From NCBI RefSeq assembly GCF_014251955.1, contig NZ_CP059203.1, positions 487,963 through 551,962 on the forward strand: a stretch of 64,000 bases of DNA, given 5' to 3'. This document shows positions 47,031-56,957 of this stretch, piece after piece. A model generated the notes under the pieces. The model saw only the letters and a program-made list of their open reading frames with translations. It made no database searches and was not told the DNA's origin. The stretch comes from Blattabacterium cuenoti. Lineage in GTDB: Bacteria; Bacteroidota; Bacteroidia; Flavobacteriales; Blattabacteriaceae. The number at the start of each line of letters is the position of its first letter. The stretch's first letter is position 1. A program made the translations under genes and the position numbers.

Positions 47031-48389
47031 TTGTTTTTTAATAATAATGGTTTTCCAATTAGAAAATTCTTTTATAGATAGAATAGAAAGTTCTCTTCCA
47101 TATCCAGATTTTTTTATTCCTCCAAAAGGAAAACGAGGATCTGATTTAACTATTTCATTGATAAATACCATACCCGTATTAATTTTTTTGGATAATATTT
47201 CCGCTTTTTCTAAATTATCTGTCCAAATGGAAGCCCCTAATCCATAACACGTAGCATTAACAATAGAAGGAATTTCTTTTTCATCAGAATAAGTATAAAC
47301 TAATCCTATTGGCCCAAATATTTCTTCTTTAGGTAGATTCTTATTTTCTATCTTCAATAAAGATGGAGAAAAAAAATTTCTATCTTTTATAGATTTTAAA
47401 TATATTTTTCCTCCATTTGAAATGATGTTTTTGTATTGTTGATATAATTTTTCAGATAAATCAGTACGAGAAATATAACCTATTTTAGTAGATTCATCGT
47501 ATAAATCTCCTCTTTGATATTTTTTCATTTCCTGTATTACAATATCTATAAAATCATCTACAAGAGAATTATCCACAATAAATCTTTTAGCAGAAATACA
47601 TGTTTGTCCTGTATTATTGAGTCTAGATTTTGTAGCTAATTTTCCAATTTTTTCTATATTTTTAACATCTTTCATAACTACAAAAGCATCATTTCCTCCT
47701 AATTCTAAAACAGACTTTTTAATATATTTTCCGGATAAATATCCGATATGACTTCCAGCAAAATGACTTCCTGTAAAAGTCACTCCTTGTATAGTTGAAT
47801 TAGATATTACTGATTCTATTTTAGGAATATCTATTAAAATAACTTGAAAAACTCCTTTTGGAAATCCAGAATCAATAAATATTTTTTCTAAAAGAATAGA
47901 ACAACCTGCAGTATTAAGAGCAGGTTTCAAAAAAATTACATTTCCTAATAGCAAATTAGGAATAGAATATCTTATGGTTTGCCAAATTGGATAATTCCAA
48001 GGCATAATACCCAATATCGCCCCTATAGATTCAAATCTAACATAAGATTTTTCATATTCAGGAGTTATTGTCTCTTGAAAAAAAAGAGATTCTTTTAAAT
48101 TGGAATAATATTTACATAAATTTATACTTTTATTCACTTCTGCTATAGATTGAGTTATGGGTTTTCCCATTTCCTGAGTAATTAAATACGATATAATATC
48201 TATAGTTTTTTGCATGAAAAAAGACAGTTGAGTGATCTGTTTTATTCTATAAGAAAAAGAAGAATTTTTCCATTCCTTATATGCTTTATTAGCTATAGAT
48301 AATTTATCAATAATATCTTTTTCGGATAAAAAAGAATAAGTATTTAATATATGATTATCAATAGGATCAATGGTTTGAAATTTATTCAT
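47025..48389 (-). CDS. NAD(P)-dependent succinate-semialdehyde-type dehydrogenase
   Basis: This aldehyde dehydrogenase has 454 residues. The cofactor region is GIMPWNYPIWQ, the general base is Glu229 in VLELGGND and the nucleophile is Cys264 in NNTGQTCISAKRF. Similarity in length and motifs to the YneI/Sad-GabD group suggests succinate semialdehyde oxidation to succinate. Other aldehydes are possible. Its 3' end overlaps rpoN by 6 bases (convergent). Confidence 0.82.
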   Translation of the reverse strand: MNKFQTIDPIDNHILNTYSFLSEKDIIDKLSIANKAYKEWKNSSFSYRIKQITQLSFFMQKTIDIISYLITQEMGKPITQSIAEVNKSINLCKYYSNLKESLFFQETITPEYEKSYVRFESIGAILGIMPWNYPIWQTIRYSIPNLLLGNVIFLKPALNTAGCSILLEKIFIDSGFPKGVFQVILIDIPKIESVISNSTIQGVTFTGSHFAGSHIGYLSGKYIKKSVLELGGNDAFVVMKDVKNIEKIGKLATKSRLNNTGQTCISAKRFIVDNSLVDDFIDIVIQEMKKYQRGDLYDESTKIGYISRTDLSEKLYQQYKNIISNGGKIYLKSIKDRNFFSPSLLKIENKNLPKEEIFGPIGLVYTYSDEKEIPSIVNATCYGLGASIWTDNLEKAEILSKKINTGMVFINEIVKSDPRFPFGGIKKSGYGRELSILSIKEFSNWKTIIIKKQS

Positions 48390-48448
48390 AGTTATTAAAT
48401 ATATTTCCTCATTTTTTATAATAGAATTATGAATGAAGGATAGTCAGT

Positions 48449-48901
48449 CTATTTTATTATTTTTCCATTTAAACTAACAGAAATTTTTGCATAAAAATCT
48501 ATTGCATAGAACTTAATTTTTTTTAAAAATAAAAGTAGACCATTAGATCTAATTGGAGATAAAAATGTTTTCAACCCTATTTCGGAAATAAAATTTGCAT
48601 TCGATGAAATGATTTCCAAAGGAGGATGTCCTGAATATAGACGAATCATAAGAGCAGCCATCCCTCTAGGTAATAAAGCGTCACTATCTGCATCAAAAAA
48701 AACACGTCCTCCTTTTTTTAATTTAGCTTCCAACCAAACTTGAGATTGACAACCATGAATTAATTTATCTTCTGATCTAAATTCAGAAGATTTTTTTGGT
48801 AAATTTATTCCTAAATCTATAAGATATTCATATCTTTCTTCCCAATTTTTTAGAATTGAAAATTCTTTTTTGATGCTTTCTTCTTTATCCTGTAACGTCA
48901 T
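48449..48901 (-). CDS. sufE: Sulfur acceptor protein SufE
   Basis: SufE takes persulfide sulfur from SufS for Fe-S cluster assembly. The acceptor Cys51 sits in LIHGCQSQVWL, and the other fold blocks (DSDALLPRGMAALMIRLYSG) are present. It has 150 residues. It is apart from any suf operon seen here, and the IscS-type desulfurase in this window is far away. Confidence 0.93.
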   Translation of the reverse strand: MTLQDKEESIKKEFSILKNWEERYEYLIDLGINLPKKSSEFRSEDKLIHGCQSQVWLEAKLKKGGRVFFDADSDALLPRGMAALMIRLYSGHPPLEIISSNANFISEIGLKTFLSPIRSNGLLLFLKKIKFYAIDFYAKISVSLNGKIIK

Positions 48902-49065
48902 TTCATTTCAAAAGTTTGAGACAATCTATATAAATATAGAAGAAATATCCTTATTGATAATTTTTTGTATCAGTTTTTTTTTATTTATTATTATATATTT
49001 TAAAAAAAAAATAACTGCTAATCCATATAATAATATATATATATAGTCGTTAAGTTATTAAAATA

Positions 49066-49079
49066 AGGGAGATATCCCT
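49066..49079 (-). terminator. Short hairpin after metE
   Basis: AGGGA and TCCCT pair around a 4-base loop, shortly past the metE stop on the minus strand. A T-rich stretch follows on that strand (TATTTT). It is the only GC-containing stem nearby; a terminator is plausible but weak. A T7 run also follows on the plus strand. Confidence 0.4.
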
Positions 49080-49100
49080 AAGTTTTTTTCTATACTATTC

Positions 49101-51443
49101 TTAAGAAGAATTAGTAGAAGGAGTAGGATTATTATTTAATAATTTTTCTCTAGCCATTTTTGCTGCTCTTGTCATATTTTTAAGTGATTTCATTACTTCA
49201 TCCCATTTTCTAGTTTTTAATCCACAATCTGGATTGATCCAAATATTCCTAATTGGGAATCTATTAGAAGCTTTTTGAATTAAATCAAATATTTCCTTTA
49301 CAGTAGGAATTCTTGGAGAATGAATATCATATACTCCTGGACCAATTTCATTAGGATAAGAAAATTCTGAAAAAGCCTTTAATAATTCCATTTTAGATCT
49401 TGATGTTTCTATTGTTAGAACATCTGCATCTAAATCAGCTATATGAGATAATATGTCATTAAATTCACTATAACACATATGTGTATGAATTTGAGTTTCA
49501 TCTTTTACTACACTGGAAGAAATACGAAAAGCTTTAATTGCCCAATCAAAATAAAATTTCCAATTTTTCTTTTTCAAAGGTAATCCTTCTCTAATTGCTG
49601 GTTCATCAATTTGAATTATTTGAATCCCAGAATTTTCTAAAGATTTTACTTCGTCTCTAATTGCCAAAGCAATCTGATAAGCCGTAGTAGAAATCGGTTG
49701 ATCATCTCTTACAAAAGACCATTGTAAAATAGTTACAGGTCCAGTTAACATTCCCTTCATTAATTTAGGAGTCTTAGACTGAGCAAAACAAATGGATTTG
49801 GTAGTCATATCTTTATAACGGAGAACATCTCCATAAATAACAGGAGGTTTCACACAACGACTTCCATAACTTTGAACCCATCCATTATCAGTAGAAAGAA
49901 ATCCTTTTAATTTTTCTGAAAAAAATTCTACCATATCATTTCTTTCAAATTCTCCATGTACTAAAACATCTAAATTGATTTCTTCTTGTTTTCTAATAAC
50001 ATCTACAATAAATTTCTCAATTTTTTTTTCATATTCTTCTTTTCTTAATTCTTTTTTTTTAAATTTATTTCGTAAAGACCTGATTTCCTTTGTCTGTGGA
50101 AAAGATCCAATAGTTGTAGTGGGAAATATAGGTAGATGAAATTTTTTTTGTTGTTTTTTTTGTCTAATCTTAAAAGAACTTTTCCTTTGAAAATCTTTAT
50201 TTTTTATTTGTGTTACTCTTTCTTTCACTTTTTGATTATAAAAAAGAAAAGAATTCTTTGTTTTTTCCAATGAATTCAAATTTTTGGATAACAAATTTTT
50301 ATTCCCTTTGATAACATCTTCTAAATCTTTTAATTCATAGATTTTTTGTTTTGCAAAAGACATTCTTTTTTTTACATCTGAATGAATAGAATGTTCATAT
50401 TCTATATCTATAGGGACATGTATCAGAGAACAACTTGGCGCAATCATAACACGTTTTTCTCCTAATACTTTCATTGCTATTTCTATTTTCTTAATAGAAT
50501 TAACATAATTATTTTTCCAAATATTTCTTCCATCTATTATTCCTAAAGATAAAATCATTTTTTTTGTATTATTATCCAAAAAATTTAGAATACTTTCTAA
50601 TTGCTCTGGATCTTCTACTAAATCAATATGCAAAGCTTTTATAGGTAAATTTCTAAAAAGAGAAATATTTTCTGAAATTCCATCAAAATAAGATGTTAAT
50701 AAAATATTCATTTCAGAACAACATTTAGATATTTCTTGATAGGCATATTGAAAAGACTCTATTTCTTTTCTAGACAAATCAAAAACTAAAATAGGCTCAT
50801 CTAGTTGAATCCAATTGGCTCCTTGATCCTTTAAGAGATTAATAATTTGTATATAAATCGGAACAATATTTTCAATTAAATCCATTTTTTGAAACGAATT
50901 TTCCTTTTCTTTTCCTAAAAAAAGATAAGAAACAGGACCTATCAAAACAGGTTTTGGAATTGACTTTAATACTATTTTTGCTTCTTCAAATTCATCAAAT
51001 ATTTTTTTTGAAAAAATACCAAATTTTTGGTTTTTATCAAATTCTGGAACTATGTAATGATAATTAGTATTAAACCACTTAGTCATCTCCATAGCTTTTA
51101 TATCCCATCCTCTTTTTTGAAACCCTCTAGCCATTGCAAAATAAATATCAATATTATGATCATCTATCATCATAGTAGTAGATGAGACTGCTGAATGGTA
51201 AGATTTAGGGATCACACCTAATAATAAAGACATATCTAATACATGATCATAGAAACTAAAATCATTGCATGGAATTAAATCTAAACCGGATTTTTCTTGT
51301 ATTTTCCAATTTTCTTTTCGTATTTGTTTCCCAACATCAAATAATTGATTTGAATCTATTTTATTTGACCAATAAGATTCGCAAGCTTTTTTTAACTCTC
51401 TTCGTACTCCTATACGAGGATAACCTAAATTATGTTTCAGCAT
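49101..51443 (-). CDS. metE: Cobalamin-independent methionine synthase
   Basis: MetE transfers methyl from methyl-tetrahydrofolate polyglutamate to homocysteine. The N-terminal half starts LGYPRIGVRRELKKA. The catalytic half starts FPTTTIGSFPQTKEIR and holds the zinc ligands in IHTHMCYSEF, with a second cysteine in NPDCGLKTR. The 780 residues are normal. No B12 route is seen. A lysine-rich linker lies near residues 410-430. No SAM or other riboswitch is recognisable in its 91-base leader. Confidence 0.96.
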   Translation of the reverse strand: MLKHNLGYPRIGVRRELKKACESYWSNKIDSNQLFDVGKQIRKENWKIQEKSGLDLIPCNDFSFYDHVLDMSLLLGVIPKSYHSAVSSTTMMIDDHNIDIYFAMARGFQKRGWDIKAMEMTKWFNTNYHYIVPEFDKNQKFGIFSKKIFDEFEEAKIVLKSIPKPVLIGPVSYLFLGKEKENSFQKMDLIENIVPIYIQIINLLKDQGANWIQLDEPILVFDLSRKEIESFQYAYQEISKCCSEMNILLTSYFDGISENISLFRNLPIKALHIDLVEDPEQLESILNFLDNNTKKMILSLGIIDGRNIWKNNYVNSIKKIEIAMKVLGEKRVMIAPSCSLIHVPIDIEYEHSIHSDVKKRMSFAKQKIYELKDLEDVIKGNKNLLSKNLNSLEKTKNSFLFYNQKVKERVTQIKNKDFQRKSSFKIRQKKQQKKFHLPIFPTTTIGSFPQTKEIRSLRNKFKKKELRKEEYEKKIEKFIVDVIRKQEEINLDVLVHGEFERNDMVEFFSEKLKGFLSTDNGWVQSYGSRCVKPPVIYGDVLRYKDMTTKSICFAQSKTPKLMKGMLTGPVTILQWSFVRDDQPISTTAYQIALAIRDEVKSLENSGIQIIQIDEPAIREGLPLKKKNWKFYFDWAIKAFRISSSVVKDETQIHTHMCYSEFNDILSHIADLDADVLTIETSRSKMELLKAFSEFSYPNEIGPGVYDIHSPRIPTVKEIFDLIQKASNRFPIRNIWINPDCGLKTRKWDEVMKSLKNMTRAAKMAREKLLNNNPTPSTNSS

Positions 51444-51534
51444 AAAATAATTTTTAGATAATAAATCTAAACTAAAAAACGGACTTATATAAATACTTTT
51501 ACTTTTATTTATATTTTTACTACTACGACTCTAT

Positions 51535-52737
51535 TTATTTCATGGAGGGATGATGATATAAATATTCTAAAATTTCTTTATCCAAAAAAGAAAAATGGAC
51601 GTTTCTTCTTTTCATCATAATTTCAGCAGTTTCACAAACTTTTTTAAAAGGAATCACTTTTTTATCTTGTATTCCTCCCAAAGAAAAAGAAGGAATATAT
51701 CTAGGAGGGAACCCATATCCAAAAACATTTGCATTCACCCCAACCATTGTCGCTGTGTTAAATTGAGTATTAATAGCAGATTTAGAGTGATCTCCCATAA
51801 TCATTCCAAAAAATTGGACCTCAATAGGATAAAAATTATTTTTTTTATAATTCCAAACTGTTACTTTAGAATAATCATTTCTTAAATTAGAAATATTTGT
51901 TCCAGCCCCTAAATTACACCATTCTCCTAAAATAGTGTTTCCTAAGAAACCATCATGAGCTTTATTCGAATAAGAAAATATAACAGAATTTTTTATTTCC
52001 CCACCTATTTTACAAAAAGGACCAATGGTAGTCGCCCCATATACTTTAGTTCCCATGTTTAATGTTGCTTTTTTACAAATAGCGACTGGCCCTCTAATCA
52101 TCGATCCTTCCATGATTTGAACCCCTTTCTCAAGATATATTGGACCCAATTTTGCATTTAGTACAATATTATCTGCAACAATCTTCTCTTCTAAAAATAT
52201 TCTTTTTTTTAAAAGAATATGATTTTTTCCTAAAAGGGGAAAAGAATCTTTTCCTTTTGTTAAAAAAGAAAAATCTTGTTTTAATACAATTTCGTTATTG
52301 ATAAAAATATCCCATGGATATTGAATATAAACAATTTGGTTTTGTTTTAATTGATAAATTTTTTTGTATTTTTTTTCATTTTTTAAACAAAATGGATCAG
52401 AAAAAGAAAAATAAGATTTTCGAACAGCTACGATTTTTTTGTTAAAAACAATAACTTCATTTTCTTTTAATTTCAAAAGAATTTGAATCAATTCTTCATT
52501 TGGAAGAAATGAAGAATTGATCAATAAAATATCCTTAAATACATTTTTTTTTTCAATTTCAAAAGAATATTTCTTTGAAAGATATGGCTGTGTAAGAACA
52601 ACAGCTTTCCCTCCCATATATTTTTCCCATCTTTCTCTTATAGTTAAGATACCCAAACGAATTTCGGATACTGGTCTGGTAAATGTAATGGGAAACAAAT
52701 TTTTCCACTCTATTCCATCATATAATATAAAATCCAT
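51535..52737 (-). CDS. GlmU-like sugar nucleotidyltransferase/acetyltransferase
   Basis: This 400-residue protein resembles the alternative GlmU family of Bacteroidetes. The N-terminal part (FPITFTRPVSEIRLGILTIRERW) replaces the usual nucleotidyltransferase start. The C-terminal half (about residues 195-400) is a left-handed beta-helix with hexapeptide repeats (GPIYLEKGVQIMEGSMIRGP, GATTIGPFCKIGGEIKNSV). UDP-GlcNAc supply for peptidoglycan and lipid A is the likely role; activity is inferred. Confidence 0.83.
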   Translation of the reverse strand: MDFILYDGIEWKNLFPITFTRPVSEIRLGILTIRERWEKYMGGKAVVLTQPYLSKKYSFEIEKKNVFKDILLINSSFLPNEELIQILLKLKENEVIVFNKKIVAVRKSYFSFSDPFCLKNEKKYKKIYQLKQNQIVYIQYPWDIFINNEIVLKQDFSFLTKGKDSFPLLGKNHILLKKRIFLEEKIVADNIVLNAKLGPIYLEKGVQIMEGSMIRGPVAICKKATLNMGTKVYGATTIGPFCKIGGEIKNSVIFSYSNKAHDGFLGNTILGEWCNLGAGTNISNLRNDYSKVTVWNYKKNNFYPIEVQFFGMIMGDHSKSAINTQFNTATMVGVNANVFGYGFPPRYIPSFSLGGIQDKKVIPFKKVCETAEIMMKRRNVHFSFLDKEILEYLYHHPSMK

Positions 52738-52766
52738 AATAACACAAAATAGTTTATTTTTTTATT

Positions 52767-53021
52767 TCAAAATTTTTTATATTTTTCATACTTTTTCTTA
52801 AATTTTTCTGCTGGACCTGTTTTTCCTAAAAATCTCTTTTCTCCAGTAAAAAAAGGATGTGAGAAGCTGGATATTTCCATTTTATATAAAGGATAATCTA
52901 ATCCATTTATTTGAATAGAATCTTTTGTTTCCACCGTAGATTTACATATTAATATTTTTTCGTTATTAATATCTTTAAAAACAACAGGTCTATAATTTTC
53001 TGGATGTATTTTCTTTTTCAT
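52767..53021 (-). CDS. rpmE2: 50S ribosomal protein L31 type B
   Basis: The 84-residue protein begins MKKKIHPENYRPVVFKD and has SSFSHPFFTGEKRFL. It lacks the Cys pairs of zinc-binding L31, marking it as the zinc-free type B. It lies 29 bases before the GlmU-like gene on the same strand. Confidence 0.95.
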   Translation of the reverse strand: MKKKIHPENYRPVVFKDINNEKILICKSTVETKDSIQINGLDYPLYKMEISSFSHPFFTGEKRFLGKTGPAEKFKKKYEKYKKF

Positions 53022-53128
53022 AATTTAATTTTTTTTATATTATATCAAAAAAATTGATTTATTTGATTCATTTTCAACATAATTATTATCTATCATTCGT
53101 GTTGTTGCAAAATAATAATAGATAATAA

Positions 53129-54229
53129 TTATTTAGGAAAACGATAAATCATTCCATTAATATTCATACCAGCTCCTAATGATGCCATTAATATGGTATC
53201 TCCAGGATTAATTTTATGAGGAGGCATTTTCCCTTGAAGAATTAAATCTAACAAAGTAGGAACAGTCGCTACAGAAGAATTTCCAAGCTTTTGGATACTC
53301 ATAGGCATTAAATTTTTGTAAAAATCTTTGTCTTTAAAAAAAGAAGATGAATAATTATACAATTTCAACAATCGACTCAAAATAGCATAATCCATTTTAG
53401 CATTTGCTTGATGAATAAGAATTTTATTAATATCCTTAAGATGTAAATCTGCATGATCCAATATGCTTTTTATCATATTAGGAACTTCTGTTAATGCATA
53501 TTCATAAATACGTCTTCCATTCATTTTAATATTCACTAGAGATTTTTTATAACTAGGATTTAAAGAAGGACCATTCGATAAATAATGTAATTCTTCATTA
53601 TTATTACATTGAGAATCATAATAAATAATTCCGTGATTCTCATTTTCTATTTCAATTGCAGATAAAACGGCAGCTCCTGCTCCATCCGAAAAAATCATTG
53701 CATTTCTATCATGTGGATCTATTACTTTAGATAAAGTTTCAGAACTTGTTATCAAAATATTCTTAGCATATTTAGATCGTAAAAGTTGATCAGCTAAAAT
53801 CATTCCTTCTATCCATCCTGGACATCCAAAAATCATATCATATGGACGACATTTTCTATTTCTGATTTGAAGTTTATTTTTAACTCTAGCTGCTAAAGAT
53901 GGCATCAAATCAGATTGAAAAGAAATAGGATTGATATCTCCATAATTGTGAGCAGATATAATATAATCTATTTTTTCTTTATAAATTTTAGAATTAATTA
54001 AAGCTCTTTTTGCCGCAATAGTAGCAATATCAGAATTCAATAAAGTATTATTGATATATCTTCTTTCTTCTATTTCTGTTATTTTTTGGAATTTATTAAT
54101 AATTTCTTTGTTAGACTTATTAATCTTTAATCCTTTCTTGTCGTAAAATGTATATTTAAAAAAATGATTACTTTTTATAATCTTTTTTGGTAAATAATGC
54201 CCAGTTCCTGTAATGATTGATCGAATCAT
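53129..54229 (-). CDS. 3-oxoacyl-ACP synthase III (FabH-like)
   Basis: This ketoacyl synthase III starts fatty-acid chains from acyl-CoA and malonyl-ACP. The triad is Cys136 (MIFGCPGWIEGM), His273 (LIHQANAKMD) and Asn317 (LGNSSVAT). The 366 residues are longer than E. coli FabH, with an insertion near 205-230. The 'GW' after the cysteine suggests a variant subfamily found in Bacteroidetes, so another acyl-group role is possible. Confidence 0.86.
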   Translation of the reverse strand: MIRSIITGTGHYLPKKIIKSNHFFKYTFYDKKGLKINKSNKEIINKFQKITEIEERRYINNTLLNSDIATIAAKRALINSKIYKEKIDYIISAHNYGDINPISFQSDLMPSLAARVKNKLQIRNRKCRPYDMIFGCPGWIEGMILADQLLRSKYAKNILITSSETLSKVIDPHDRNAMIFSDGAGAAVLSAIEIENENHGIIYYDSQCNNNEELHYLSNGPSLNPSYKKSLVNIKMNGRRIYEYALTEVPNMIKSILDHADLHLKDINKILIHQANAKMDYAILSRLLKLYNYSSSFFKDKDFYKNLMPMSIQKLGNSSVATVPTLLDLILQGKMPPHKINPGDTILMASLGAGMNINGMIYRFPK

Positions 54230-54327
54230 TTTTAATACTTTGAAAATAATAACTAAAAAAATCCTTGTAAGAAAATCGTTTTTTTATTAATTTCTTACAT
54301 AAAAAATTATGTAATATAAATAATCTT

Positions 54328-55061
54328 ATGAACAAAGATCCTATTTTTTCAAAGGAAAAAGAATTAACGAAAATGTTTGACGCTATTTCCTATAAATATG
54401 ATTTGATTAATCATATTTTGTCTTTTGGAATAGATTTTTTATGGAGAAGAAAAGCTGTACATCTACTTAGTCAGATGACTGTAAAAAAAAAAAAATATTA
54501 GATATAGCTACTGGAACTGGAGACTTGGCGATCCTACTTGCTAAAAAATTTTACGATACCAATGTTATTGGATTGGATCCATCTGATAAAATGCTCAAAA
54601 TAGCTAAAGAAAAAATAAAAAATAATTTTCTGGAAAAAAAAGTTAAAGTTATTCAAGGATATTCACAAAAAATTCCATTTGAAAATAATACTTTTGACGT
54701 AGTGACTATTGCATTTGGATTAAGAAATTTTCAGTCTTTTCATCTTTCTTTTAAAGAAATATATAGAATTCTTAACCCTTTAGGAATTTTAGAAATTATG
54801 GAATTTTCCAATCCTTCAAATATTTACGTAAAAGAATTTTACCATTTTTATTCTCATTTTATTTTGCCTAAAATAGGAAATTTTTTATCTAAAAATCATT
54901 TTGCCTATAACTATTTAGAAAAATCTATTAAATCTTTTTCTTATTCCTATTACGGAAAAAAAATGAAAAAATTCTTAAAATATCACAGATTTAAAACTAT
55001 TTATACAAAAGAATTAACATGTGGAATTGTATCTATTTATTTATCAAAAAAAATAGTTTAA
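54328..55061 (+). pseudogene. ubiE: Demethylmenaquinone methyltransferase (menG/ubiE), frameshifted in A13 tract
   Basis: This SAM enzyme performs the last step of menaquinone synthesis. Frame one gives MNKDPIFSKEKELTKMFDAI, NHILSFGIDFLWR and then reaches the A13 run at 54483 and a stop. The other frame continues with LDIATGTGDLAILL (SAM motif I), FDVVTIAFGLRNF and LEIMEFSNPS to the end at 55061. Adding one A restores a full-length, normal-size enzyme. The rest of the gene is undamaged. Since SDH here needs menaquinone, loss would be costly; slippage rescue or a sequencing error are real alternatives. Confidence 0.9.
54483..54495. repeat. A13 homopolymer at the menG frame break
   Basis: Thirteen A bases lie exactly where the two menG frames must join. 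Fourteen A bases would put the SAM-motif frame in phase with the start codon. Confidence 0.95.
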
Positions 55062-55113
55062 TTTTTTTAAAAAAAATAACTGATTTTTAATCAATTAAAA
55101 TTTAAAATTACTT

Positions 55114-56622
55114 ATGAAGTATTTATCTGGATATTTAACATCTGCTTTTATCAAAAAAAGAATTAGAAATATAGAATCTATTATCCGTAATCCAATAGAA
55201 ATACAACATAAATTATTAATTCATCAATTGATTTTATATGCAAAAAACACTGAATTTGGAAAAAAGTATGGATTTTGTGATATCAAAAAATATCAACAAT
55301 TCTCTGAAAGAATTCCCCTATGCAAATATAGGGATTTGCATTTTATCATTGATAGAATTCGTAAAGGAGAAAAAAATATATTATGGCCAGGTCAAGTTAA
55401 ATGGTTTGCTAAATCATCTGGAACAACAAATACAAAAAGTAAATATATTCCTGTCACAAAACATTCTATGAATGAATGTCATTATAAAGCAGGAAAAGAT
55501 ATGTTATCTATATACATTCATAATCATCCAAAAACAAAATTTTTTTTCGGAAAAGCTCTTCGTTTAGGAGGAAGTTTTGAATTATACAAAAATTATAACA
55601 CTTTTTATGGGGATTTATCTTCTATTTTGATAAAAAATCTTCCATTTTGGGCAGAATATATTAGTATTCCTAAGAAAAAAATTGCTTTAATAAGTGAATG
55701 GGAAAAAAAATTAAAAACTCTTATCAAAGAAACGGCATATAAAGATGTGCGGATTCTTTTAGGAGTTTGTTCTTGGCTATTGATTTTTTTAAATCAATTG
55801 TTAAAAACATTTAAAAAAAATAAAGTTAATGAAATATGGACTCACATAGAAGTGATCTTCCATGGAGGTGTAAGTTTGAAACCATATCTTACTCAATTTA
55901 AGAATTTATTTTCTAAACCTATTAATTATTATGAAATATACAGTGCCTCAGAAGGTTTTTTTGCTGTACAAGATAGAAAAAATAAAGAAGATCTTTTACT
56001 TTTGTTGGATCATGGAATTTTTTATGAATTTATCCCTATGGAAGAATTTGACAATCCCTACCCAAAAATTATTCCTATTGAAAAAGTAGAATTAAACCAA
56101 AATTATGCCCTTGTCGTTTCTACAAATGCTGGATTATGGAGATATGTGGTTGGAGATACAATAAAATTCACTAGCTTATCTCCATATAGAATATCTGTTT
56201 CTGGAAGAACGACCCATTATATTAATTCTTTTGGAGAAGAATTAATCATTGAAAATGCTGAAAAAGCATTATACATAGCTTGTATAAAAACGGATTCTAT
56301 CATTCATGAATATACAGCGGGTCCTATTTATATGAATCAAAAAAATTCTGGAGCTCATGAATGGATTATAGAATTTAAAAAATATCCAAAAAATTTGAAC
56401 GATTTTAGAGATATTTTAGATAATGAATTAAAATCATTGAATTCTGATTATGAAACAAAACGATACAAAAATATGATCTTACGTCCTCCTGTTATATACG
56501 TTGCCAGAAATGGATTATTTTACGACTGGTTAAAAAAACAGAAAAAGTTAGGAGGACAAAATAAAATTCCACGTTTATCTAATGACAGAAAATATATAGA
56601 TTCTCTACTTAAAATAAAGTAA
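55114..56622 (+). CDS. GH3-family acyl-adenylating protein
   Basis: The 502-residue protein belongs to the GH3 family named for plant auxin-amino acid conjugating enzymes. The ATP/AMP motif SSGTTNTKSKYIP starts at residue 101. YSASEGFFAVQD (about 275) and LWRYVVGDTIKF are the further motifs. In plants these enzymes adenylate carboxylic acids and link amino acids. Bacteroidetes members have no established role. The start MKYLSGYLTSAFIKKRIRNIE matches family style. It is well conserved in length. Confidence 0.85.
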   Translation: MKYLSGYLTSAFIKKRIRNIESIIRNPIEIQHKLLIHQLILYAKNTEFGKKYGFCDIKKYQQFSERIPLCKYRDLHFIIDRIRKGEKNILWPGQVKWFAKSSGTTNTKSKYIPVTKHSMNECHYKAGKDMLSIYIHNHPKTKFFFGKALRLGGSFELYKNYNTFYGDLSSILIKNLPFWAEYISIPKKKIALISEWEKKLKTLIKETAYKDVRILLGVCSWLLIFLNQLLKTFKKNKVNEIWTHIEVIFHGGVSLKPYLTQFKNLFSKPINYYEIYSASEGFFAVQDRKNKEDLLLLLDHGIFYEFIPMEEFDNPYPKIIPIEKVELNQNYALVVSTNAGLWRYVVGDTIKFTSLSPYRISVSGRTTHYINSFGEELIIENAEKALYIACIKTDSIIHEYTAGPIYMNQKNSGAHEWIIEFKKYPKNLNDFRDILDNELKSLNSDYETKRYKNMILRPPVIYVARNGLFYDWLKKQKKLGGQNKIPRLSNDRKYIDSLLKIK

Positions 56623-56687
56623 ATAGAATGAAAAATATTTTTAACTTTATCACCAAAAAGACAAAAAAAACTACTAAATAACTATAT

Positions 56688-56957
56688 ATGTATTTGACAT
56701 CAGATAAGAAAAAAGAAATATTTAAAACTTATGGGACATCTATTTTAGATACAGGTTCATCCAAAACACAAGTTGCTTTATTTACTTATAGAATTAACCA
56801 TTTAAGTAAACATCTAGAAAAGAACAAAAAAGATTTCAATACAGAAAGAGCCCTGGTAAAATTAGTAGGGAAAAGAAAAAAATTCCTGAAATATATAGAA
56901 AAATATGATATAAATACTTATAAAGAACTCATAAAACTCTTAGGTTTAAGAAAATGA
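56688..56957 (+). CDS. rpsO: 30S ribosomal protein S15
   Basis: The 89-residue protein has the S15 signature (IFKTYGTSILDTGSSKTQVALFT region, INHLSKHLEKNKKDFNTERALVKLVGKRKKFLKY). It binds 16S rRNA early in assembly. The rpsO-pnp order is the usual one; the 282-base gap to pnp is AT-rich, with no recognisable RNA. Confidence 0.95.
   Translation: MYLTSDKKKEIFKTYGTSILDTGSSKTQVALFTYRINHLSKHLEKNKKDFNTERALVKLVGKRKKFLKYIEKYDINTYKELIKLLGLRK

Noticed and set aside
49034-49045. (AT)n microsatellite
   Set aside because: Short AT dinucleotide runs are expected at this composition and show no linked feature.
51444-51534. SAM riboswitch before metE
   Set aside because: The 91-base leader has no conserved SAM-riboswitch core and no stable GC-containing stems.
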